Below, piece after piece: positions 30,229 to 36,868 of a stretch of DNA of 64,000 nt (position 1 is the first letter of the stretch; the number at the start of each line of letters is the position of its first letter). Both the position numbers and the translations under genes were made by a program. Below the pieces are notes generated by a model. It worked only from the letters and a program-made list of their open reading frames with translations. It searched no databases and was not told the DNA's origin. Source of the stretch: Bacteroidales bacterium (lineage in GTDB: Bacteria > Bacteroidota > Bacteroidia > Bacteroidales > F082); the NCBI GenBank assembly GCA_016936505.1, contig JAFGXS010000056.1, forward strand, positions 1 to 64,000, read 5' to 3'.

Positions 30229-30862
30229 GCTGAAATCATTTATTAATCAATTTAGTAAAATCCTGTCTGAACCATTACCCGGACTGAATGCCCAGTCGTT
30301 GATGATTCCTCCAACCCGGAGAAAACAAATTGAAGCTTTTGAAAATGTAAACGATGCCAAATTAAGTGCTGTTTTAGTTCTATTTTATGAAACTGAAGAA
30401 GATATTCGCTTTGTTCTGATCAGACGGGCAAAATATGAAGGTGTTCATAGCGGTCAAATAGCATTGCCCGGTGGTCAATTTGAAGATTCAGACAACAACC
30501 TGACAGAAACAGCATTACGCGAAGCTGAAGAAGAAATTGGAATAGATGCAAAAAAAGTAAAGTTATTGGGAGCACTTAGTCCTTTATATATACCTCCAAG
30601 TCATTTTAAAGTTTTTCCATACGTAGGTTGTTATCCTGAAAAACCCGATTTTAAAGTGGATGGAACCGAAACAACAGAGATAATTGAGATCAGTCTGAGT
30701 GATTTTTACAATCCTGAATTCCAGACTGAAAAAGAAGTCAAGACCAGAAACGGAACAAAGGTTACTGTTCCTTGTTTTTATCTAAAAGAAAACATTGTTT
30801 GGGGCGCAACAGCCATGATTTTGGGGGAAATGTTTTATCTTCTAAAACAAATTAAAGATTAA
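30218..30862 (+). CDS. NUDIX hydrolase, CoA-pyrophosphatase-like
   Basis: About 214 aa from the ATG at 30218, preceded by a strong GGAAGGAGG ribosome site inside the TtcA-like gene. An in-frame ATG at 30080 would overlap too far to be real. The NUDIX box is read across GGQFEDSDNN, then TALREAEEEIGI (consensus GX5EX7REUXEEXGU). The upstream LPG and the later LSPLYIPPSHFKVFPYVG are typical of YeaB/CoA-diphosphatase-like members. Substrate assignment is by family resemblance only. The stop overlaps that of the convergent dCMP deaminase gene (TTAA). Confidence 0.85.
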   Translation: MENKLKSFINQFSKILSEPLPGLNAQSLMIPPTRRKQIEAFENVNDAKLSAVLVLFYETEEDIRFVLIRRAKYEGVHSGQIALPGGQFEDSDNNLTETALREAEEEIGIDAKKVKLLGALSPLYIPPSHFKVFPYVGCYPEKPDFKVDGTETTEIIEISLSDFYNPEFQTEKEVKTRNGTKVTVPCFYLKENIVWGATAMILGEMFYLLKQIKD

Positions 30863-31296
30863 GATTCCTTAGCATCAAAGGGTTGATGCTCTACTTGTAC
30901 TCCTGCCCTGCGCAACAGATCTATACCATCTTTAACCCTGTATTCTCTTGCATAAACCACACGCTTAATTCCAGACTGAATAATTAATTTGGAACACTCC
31001 ATGCAAGGTGAATCTGTCACATACAAAGTTGCTCCTTCACTACTGTTATTCGATTTAGCCACTTTGGTAATTGCATTAGCCTCAGCATGAAGCACATAAG
31101 GTTTGGTCAGATAATCTTCATCCTCACAAACATTCTCAAATCCTGATGGAGTACCATTGTACCCATCTGATATAATCATCCGGTCTTTAACAATTAAAGC
31201 CCCAACCTGTCTTCTTTTACAATAGGAGTTTTTAGCCCATACCAAAGCCATCTCAAGATAACTTCTATCAAACTTAAGGTTCTTATCTTCTTTCAT
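30859..31296 (-). CDS. dCMP deaminase (ComEB-like)
   Basis: A 145-aa cytidine/deoxycytidylate deaminase-fold protein. Zinc-site motifs are HAEANAI (His and catalytic Glu) and SPCMECSKLI (two Cys ligands). The segment RQVGALIVKDRMIISDGYNGTPSG is typical of dCMP deaminase, which makes dUMP for thymidylate synthesis. Length matches. Monocistronic and convergent with the NUDIX gene with a 4-bp overlap of stops. Confidence 0.92.
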   Translation of the reverse strand: MKEDKNLKFDRSYLEMALVWAKNSYCKRRQVGALIVKDRMIISDGYNGTPSGFENVCEDEDYLTKPYVLHAEANAITKVAKSNNSSEGATLYVTDSPCMECSKLIIQSGIKRVVYAREYRVKDGIDLLRRAGVQVEHQPFDAKES

Positions 31297-31358
31297 TTTT
31301 TCGATTTAATAAGGCTAATATATAAAATGCAGCATATTCAAAAAACGAAAACCCAGAA

Positions 31359-32789
31359 CTATTTATTTAAATATTGATCCATCAGCTCCATCAATTTCTT
31401 TTTATTGACTGGCTTAGCCAGATGTTCATTAAAACCAGAACTTAAAGCTTTTGAACGGTCCTTGGGTTGTGCATAAGCAGTCTGAGCAAAAATTATCACT
31501 TCTTCATTAAATTCCCGAATCTTTTTTGTTGCCTCGTAACCATCCATCACCGGCATTTTAATATCCATCAGAATTAAATCAATATCTTTCATTGTACGAC
31601 ACATCTCAACAGCCACTGCACCTGAATGGGCAAAGAATAATTGATTTCCGGAATATTTCAGAATTTCCTTCAAATAAGCCTCAGAAATTTCATCATCTTC
31701 AACAATTAATATTTTGTGGTTACCGATATTGCTTTCCTTTCCATTTTGCTTATTATCAACATATTCAGTGCTAAATTTACCTTCAAAAGGCAATTGAAAC
31801 CAAAACTTTGAACCTACAGTTTCATCAGTTTCTACTCCAACTTTTCCTCCTAATAATTCAGCATAAACTCTACTAATAAATAATCCAAGACCAATTCCAT
31901 TATTTGCATCCCCATTATTCAAATCGGTAGGTGAAATACCGTTAAACAAAGTCCTTTTCTTTTCTGTGCTTACACCTATACCGGTATCTTTTACAAAAAA
32001 CTGAATTATATAATCAGAAAATACACCTTCATCCTGTCGCCTAACTTCATATCCCAGAATTACTTTTCCCTGTGATGTAAATTTTATTGCATTACTTACA
32101 AAATGAGAAAGTATGGCATTTAACTTTACTCTGTCAGTATCAATTAATGCCTCATCATGAGAAATCGGTTTCTCAACATTAAAAACCAAAGCCTTCTTGT
32201 TAGCTTCAGAAAGAAATTTATCATAAACAAGATCAATTTGTTCATTTATGTTGACTTGCGCAATATGTTCTTTCTCATGACCCGACTCAATACGCAAAAG
32301 ATCCAGTAACTCACTAATGATGTGCAACATGCGTTCACCACTACTGTGTATCATATCGGCAGACATATATTGTTGTTCAGGCGCCAGATCATTACTTAAT
32401 AATAATTCCGAAAAGGTCAATATCCCACTCATGGCAGTCCTTACCTCATAGCTTAAAGCCTGAAGGTTTGGTAACCTTGAAATATCCATACTTTGTTTAT
32501 TATTCTTAATTCTGTTGAGATCCGCTTTTAACTTGATGTTTTCTTTTAAGATACTTTCTGTTTCACTTTTATAACCAAATATCATCATGCCAGACACAAT
32601 TCCAATAATTAGTATCATTAATCCAAAAAGTAAGTGTGAAGAAGAAAAATAAGGAATATCGGGATTGAAAAAAACATCAATAAGAGCATACGAATTACTG
32701 ATAATAACAATCAATAAGATAAAAAATATTAATCCGAATATATTCTTTCTACTAACAACAAGCTGGCTACCTGAAGGTTCAATTCCCAT
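31359..32789 (-). CDS. Hybrid histidine kinase with degenerate H-box (His to Tyr)
   Basis: A 476-aa membrane protein with two N-terminal helices (about 15-37 and 48-70), a short coiled linker, a HisKA-like dimerisation region, HATPase (VSNAIKFT, VKDTGIGVS, GIGLGLFIS) and a receiver (LILMDIKMPVMDGY, with switch and Lys residues intact). The phospho-acceptor motif reads LSYEVRTAMSG instead of SHEIRTPLNA: histidine is replaced by tyrosine (codon TAT) and the TPL by TAM. Autophosphorylation at the usual site is therefore not possible. The ATPase and receiver look sound, so it may act as a pseudokinase partner or phosphatase-like modulator, perhaps of kinases A and B (18.5-22 kb). Single gene. Confidence 0.88.
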   Translation of the reverse strand: MGIEPSGSQLVVSRKNIFGLIFFILLIVIISNSYALIDVFFNPDIPYFSSSHLLFGLMILIIGIVSGMMIFGYKSETESILKENIKLKADLNRIKNNKQSMDISRLPNLQALSYEVRTAMSGILTFSELLLSNDLAPEQQYMSADMIHSSGERMLHIISELLDLLRIESGHEKEHIAQVNINEQIDLVYDKFLSEANKKALVFNVEKPISHDEALIDTDRVKLNAILSHFVSNAIKFTSQGKVILGYEVRRQDEGVFSDYIIQFFVKDTGIGVSTEKKRTLFNGISPTDLNNGDANNGIGLGLFISRVYAELLGGKVGVETDETVGSKFWFQLPFEGKFSTEYVDNKQNGKESNIGNHKILIVEDDEISEAYLKEILKYSGNQLFFAHSGAVAVEMCRTMKDIDLILMDIKMPVMDGYEATKKIREFNEEVIIFAQTAYAQPKDRSKALSSGFNEHLAKPVNKKKLMELMDQYLNK

Positions 32790-32891
32790 CTCAAATCTTA
32801 TTTATTTATACTTTTAGCTTGTAAAAGTATTAAATTCTTTAAGGATTATAACATAAAAACTGTTACACATCTTACACTATCAAGATGTAAT

Positions 32892-33590
32892 TTACCAGGG
32901 AATAATATGTTTATCTTTAACAAAACTTCCTGTCAAATTCTGAGGGGCATCAACTGCAAGCCAAACAGGAGTTTCAGCACCTTTTTCAACCTTTATTGGA
33001 GCTTGAGTTCCTCCCATATCAGTCTGAACCCATCCCGGACAAACAGCGTTTACCGATATTTGTTCATTAGATAACTCATAAGCAAGTTGCCGTGTAATTC
33101 CATTAAGCATAGTTTTTGAAACACAATACGCCGGTGACCAGCCTCCAACGCTGTCTGTCATTGATCCCCCGGAACTGGAAATATTAATTACCCTGCCAGG
33201 TCTATTCATTAACTTTAAAAAAGACTTAATTGCCAGCAATGGGCCAAAACTATTGGTTTGAACAGTTTCTTCCAGAACCGAAAAAGAATCCTTCAGCAAG
33301 CTACTATCTTCTCGTAATAAAATACCTGCATTGTTGATTAAAACATCAAGTTTAATTTTAGAGTTAGCGAGTTGATTGACTGCCTTTTGAATACTTTCAA
33401 TGCTACTCACATTCATAAGTAAAGAAACAACATCACACCTTTTAGTTTTAAGTTGACTTAAAGCATTTTCCAAAGCTTCTTCTTTTCTTCCTGAAAGAAT
33501 CACCCGATGTCCTAAATCACCGAGCTGCCTTGCTATTTCAAATCCGATTCCTTTAGTTGAACCAGTAATCAAAATTGTTTTTTTCTTCAT
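32892..33590 (-). CDS. Short-chain dehydrogenase/reductase
   Basis: A 232-aa classical SDR. Cofactor motif TGSTKGIGFEIARQL near residue 8, with an arginine in LSGRKEE that favours NADPH. NNAG near 87, catalytic Ser in NISSSGG, and YCVSK (Tyr-x-x-x-Lys) near 154. C-terminus ends near PQNLTGSFVKDKHIIPW, slightly short but complete; the pattern resembles carbonyl reductase-type SDRs. Substrate unknown. It is followed in the same direction as a second SDR gene 61 bp upstream, so the two may be co-transcribed. Confidence 0.88.
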   Translation of the reverse strand: MKKKTILITGSTKGIGFEIARQLGDLGHRVILSGRKEEALENALSQLKTKRCDVVSLLMNVSSIESIQKAVNQLANSKIKLDVLINNAGILLREDSSLLKDSFSVLEETVQTNSFGPLLAIKSFLKLMNRPGRVINISSSGGSMTDSVGGWSPAYCVSKTMLNGITRQLAYELSNEQISVNAVCPGWVQTDMGGTQAPIKVEKGAETPVWLAVDAPQNLTGSFVKDKHIIPW

Positions 33591-33651
33591 TCATTTAGCT
33601 ATTTAACTCTTACCGATCAATTCGCAGATATTAATGGAAAAGTCATATAGA

Positions 33652-34473
33652 TTATGCCATTCTGGTAATAACAAAATCAAAAAAGGCGTCACCAAACCAT
33701 TTACGCATAAAAATTGCAGGTTTTGCCATATAGCCTTTTACGTATCTTCTCTTAGGTTTGTTTACAGAAACTGCCCTGTAAATAGTGTTGGCAATTACTT
33801 TAGGATCGGTTAACTGGCTCCCTCTATACAATTCGGCTGTTTTTTCTGCTGCTTTCACTGCAGTTCTTGAATAGGCTCCTTTCCCAGAAGTTTTTTTCAG
33901 GTTCTCAGCAGCTATGGGCCCCCATTCTGTCTTAATACCGCCCGGTTCAACAATAATAACATCAACACCAAACGGCTTTACTTCCAGTCTTAAACAGTCA
34001 GAAAATCCTTCGAGTGCATGTTTGGTAGCATGATACCAACTACCAAACGGAGTGTACATCTTTCCTCCCATGGAAGAGACATTTATAATCTTGCCGTAAT
34101 GTTGCTCACGCATATAGGGCAACACAAGCTGAGTTAAGCGTGCCAAACCAAAAATGTTAACTTCAAATTGTCGGCGTGCTTCATCAATAGGCACATCTTC
34201 TACAGCACCATAGAAACCATAGCCAGCATTATTGACTAGTATATCAATTCTCTTTTCTCGTTCAATAATTGTATCAACACAGTTTTGCATTGACTTTTCT
34301 TCTGTAACATCAAGCGATAAAACATGAACTCCTTTTTCTTCCAGATCCTTCATTTTATCAACTCTACGGGCTGCACCATACACAACATATCCCTTTTCAA
34401 TAAGTTTGATGGCAGTTTCTTTTCCAATTCCGGAACTGGCTCCTGTTATAAGTGCTATTTTCTTTATTTCCAT
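33652..34473 (-). CDS. Short-chain dehydrogenase/reductase (oxidoreductase type)
   Basis: A 273-aa SDR. Cofactor motif TGASSGIGKETAIKL near residue 10, R in GAARRVDK (NADP preference), NNAGYGFYG near 86, catalytic NVSSMGG and YHATKHALEGFSD. The tail (YMAKPAIFMRKWFGDAFFDFVI) is typical of the membrane-leaning 'oxidoreductase' SDRs annotated in Gram-negatives. Substrate unknown. The two neighbouring SDRs are not close paralogues. Confidence 0.88.
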   Translation of the reverse strand: MEIKKIALITGASSGIGKETAIKLIEKGYVVYGAARRVDKMKDLEEKGVHVLSLDVTEEKSMQNCVDTIIEREKRIDILVNNAGYGFYGAVEDVPIDEARRQFEVNIFGLARLTQLVLPYMREQHYGKIINVSSMGGKMYTPFGSWYHATKHALEGFSDCLRLEVKPFGVDVIIVEPGGIKTEWGPIAAENLKKTSGKGAYSRTAVKAAEKTAELYRGSQLTDPKVIANTIYRAVSVNKPKRRYVKGYMAKPAIFMRKWFGDAFFDFVITRMA

Positions 34474-34630
34474 TTGATTTTAAATTAATTTTTTTTAGTT
34501 CTAAATAAATTAGTCATTTTATAAGGTAACAAACTATACTTATATAAGATTGCACAATTTCAAATGATTTTTCTGCGTTTTCAGTTACAACAAACAACCG
34601 TATCGAACCAGCTACTTCTCATGCAGTGTA

Positions 34631-34755
34631 TCAGGGAAACATATTTTCCATAATTCCATCTTTTGTAAATACTTCAATCCCTGCTTCTTCAAGCATAGAC
34701 TGCACAGCGCCGTTTCCCATTGCGTTCCTGAGAAGACTTCTATTTGTGATGATTG
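34631..34755 (-). pseudogene. Possible remnant of a NifX/NifB-like or similar small gene
   Basis: A short open frame ends at 34631 and reads NRSLLRNAMGNGAVQSMLEE, then AGIEVFTKDGIMENMFP. The 'GNGA...L..AGIEV' pattern resembles the core of dinitrogenase-cofactor-binding (NifX/NifB C-terminal) domains, but only about 35 residues remain and an upstream in-frame stop removes the start. Low-confidence remnant in a 700-bp stretch without intact genes (34474-35189). Confidence 0.3.
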
Positions 34756-34775
34756 ATCATGATAACAAAATTATT

Positions 34776-35120
34776 TTAGATAAAAATACAAAGAAATAAA
34801 GAAATTAACGGTTCAGAATACTCTTTGTTTACCAGTTTATCTCTCATCTTTGCTTTATCATTGAATTTTCTTGAAATGTTTCTAATTACATCGCTAAAAT
34901 TATCATTACCATCTTCTTTTTTTTGATAAAATACTTTAACAGAAGCGCAACTGTCATGTTCAAAAATTGTATTGAGTAGTGTTCTATCTGAAATACCACA
35001 GGAGTACCCAAATATGAAAACCTGAATTTCATCACTATTGATAAACTCCGGTAACTTTTTATAATTGTTATATATGCTACTGTAAGCTACCCTATTTTTC
35101 GCACCTTTCCAAATTATCAC
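34776..35120 (-). pseudogene. C-terminal remnant of an AbiH-like abortive infection protein
   Basis: A frame of 114 residues with only a GTG start immediately after an in-frame TGA. VFIFGYSCGISDRTLL near residue 34 and the downstream NISRKFNDKAKMRDKLV match, from memory, the C-terminal 'FGHS...sD' region of AbiH-type phage-exclusion proteins, which are normally 250-400 residues. The N-terminal half is absent. No partner or mobile element is seen. It may be the last trace of a defence gene; the residual frame is unlikely to be functional. Confidence 0.5.
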
Positions 35121-35168
35121 TCATTAGGTTTTCAACAAACTACGGAGTAAAACCAACTAATCTTTTCT

Positions 35169-35176
35169 TAAATTTG
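35169..35176 (+). promoter_or_regulatory. -7 box of the hemerythrin/PAS gene
   Basis: TAAATTTG fits TAnnTTTG, 13 bp before the ATG at 35190. Confidence 0.45.
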
Positions 35177-35189
35177 CACTAAAATAAAT

Positions 35190-36440
35190 ATGTCCGAATA
35201 CATCAACAATGCCAGGTATAGAGCCGAAAACCTTTCCCTTTTTTTTCTGGAAATGACAGAACAAAAAAACAAAGGCATAGATATTGTCAACCGATATAAA
35301 ACTCACCTGGAAAATACTCATCCCTATGATGTTCTGATTGCAACCGATCGTTTGATGCAGCACAAATTTGATTTAAATGTGGTAAAATCCGGGGTAAATA
35401 AAAGCATTAATATGCTTTACAAATCTCTTAAAGATAGAGAAATCCCTGACTATTCCAGTTATCCCTTTTTCAGGGAACTGGCCATGGAAAATGTAGAACT
35501 TGATCTTAAACTGCAAAAACTAAAACCTCTTCTAAAAGCTTTAAATGATGAGCAACTTTCGAATAAAAAACGCATAGAAAACTTCCAAAAACTACTAACA
35601 GGAATCACAGAACTGGAAGCTTTCACTTCTCATTATGTCAAAAAGGAAAATATTCTTTTCCCCAGTATTGAGAACCATTTGAAAGAACACGGCTGCCAAC
35701 CTTTGATGTGGTCTTATCACGATGATGTGAGAAAAGGGGTCAAAGAGATTCTTTCATTTTCTTCTGAAACAATTCCAGATATGACTATATTCAACAGGCT
35801 TACCGGGGATTTATTTTTTAACCTGTATGCCATCCGCTTCCGTGAAGAATATATTTTGTTTCCTGTTGTTGTTCCCCTTTTTCCTAAAAAGGAATTAGTT
35901 GACATGATGTTGCAGGCCTACGAGATTGGATTTGTTTGGGTTGAGGAAGATGTGCCTGATATGCTCACATTCAAAAAACAACATTCCAACAAGAAAGAAA
36001 AAAATAATAGCTTACAGATTTCAGATCCTGACAATCCTTTTTATATAGACTTAGGAACCGGTTCATTAACCATTGAACAGGCCATTATGATGCTTAACAA
36101 TTTGCCAGTAGACATTTCGTATGTGGATGAACATGATACGGTGCAATATTTTTCGAACCCGGCAAACAGAATTTTTACGCGGTCTAAAGCAATTATAGGG
36201 AGAAAAGTTGAAAACTGTCATCCGCCTTCAAGTGTTCAGGCTGTTAAAGATTTAATTGATGCTTTTCGTTCCGGAAAAAAAGACAAAGAAAGTTTCTGGA
36301 TTCAGATGGGTGGTAAATTTTTATTGATCCAGTATTTTGCTTTACGTGATGAAAAGAAAAATTACCGTGGAACGCTTGAAGTAAGTCAGGACATTACAGA
36401 CATTAATAAACTTGATGGTGAGAAACGCTTAATGGAGTAA
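35190..36440 (+). CDS. DUF438 / hemerythrin / PAS domain protein
   Basis: A 416-aa cytoplasmic protein. The N-terminal helical part (about 1-80) is DUF438-like. A hemerythrin HHE domain follows (about 90-245), with the metal-ligand pattern TSHYVKKENILFPSIENHL, SYHDDVRKGV and FREEYILFP. The C-terminal PAS domain (about 295-410) contains NLPVDISYVDEHDTVQYFS and HPPSSVQAV. This architecture is seen in anaerobes and links di-iron O2/NO sensing with a PAS sensor of redox or small molecules; a direct role here is inference. Monocistronic; convergent with the coiled-coil gene, 2 bp apart. Confidence 0.85.
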   Translation: MSEYINNARYRAENLSLFFLEMTEQKNKGIDIVNRYKTHLENTHPYDVLIATDRLMQHKFDLNVVKSGVNKSINMLYKSLKDREIPDYSSYPFFRELAMENVELDLKLQKLKPLLKALNDEQLSNKKRIENFQKLLTGITELEAFTSHYVKKENILFPSIENHLKEHGCQPLMWSYHDDVRKGVKEILSFSSETIPDMTIFNRLTGDLFFNLYAIRFREEYILFPVVVPLFPKKELVDMMLQAYEIGFVWVEEDVPDMLTFKKQHSNKKEKNNSLQISDPDNPFYIDLGTGSLTIEQAIMMLNNLPVDISYVDEHDTVQYFSNPANRIFTRSKAIIGRKVENCHPPSSVQAVKDLIDAFRSGKKDKESFWIQMGGKFLLIQYFALRDEKKNYRGTLEVSQDITDINKLDGEKRLME

Positions 36441-36442
36441 CA

Positions 36443-36868
36443 CTACAGCTTTTCTACAAGCTTCAGCAACCGCTGAACATCAGCCTCATAACCTACTCTC
36501 AAATCTTCAGGAAAATAACCGTAAGCGTTCATACGTTTTACACTAGAATCGTGCAACAACTCCCAGATTTTGGTTATTCTGGAATTCACAAAATGGCTCT
36601 CAGATAATTGTTGTTTATTAAGGTTGTAACGCTCGTTTAACCGTTCTATTTCCGACTTAATTTCCTGAATTTCTTTTACTAAAGTTGCTTTTTTCTGATC
36701 ACTTATATCCTGCATAATCTCCACCATTTTTTCACTATTCGGAGCAAATAAATCTTCTATTTCGACCAGCATTTTCTCAATCAAATAGAGTGTAGATGAA
36801 AATGCCCGCCTGTGATTGGCGGGCATTTCAATTTTATTTTTGTCGTTATTTTGCATATTCAAATCCAT
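36443..36868 (-). CDS. Small coiled-coil protein, unknown function
   Basis: A 141-aa protein I do not recognise. Largely helical and charged, with a coiled-coil-like stretch at about 45-90. There are alternative ATGs at 36868, 36856 and 36826; the first two overlap the peptidase stop at 36846. A strong hairpin (36801-36827) includes the third ATG and could act as a terminator of the peptidase mRNA or as a start-masking structure, so the start is not certain. Last gene of the parAB operon by position. Confidence 0.6.
   Translation of the reverse strand: MDLNMQNNDKNKIEMPANHRRAFSSTLYLIEKMLVEIEDLFAPNSEKMVEIMQDISDQKKATLVKEIQEIKSEIERLNERYNLNKQQLSESHFVNSRITKIWELLHDSSVKRMNAYGYFPEDLRVGYEADVQRLLKLVEKL
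36801..36827 (-). promoter_or_regulatory. GC-rich hairpin at a gene start
   Basis: A perfect 10-bp stem AATGCCCGCC / GGCGGGCATT with a 7-nt loop, about 20 nt after the peptidase stop and inside the 5' part of the small downstream gene. It is followed on the minus strand by TTTTC only, so it is a weak terminator at best. Confidence 0.5.

Noticed and set aside
30859-30862. Overlap of NUDIX and dCMP deaminase genes as misannotation
   Set aside because: The two convergent stop codons overlap in TTAA; both proteins have complete C-termini.
35717-35905. Minus-strand open frame inside the hemerythrin gene
   Set aside because: Shadow of a well-supported domain on the other strand; no motif or start context.
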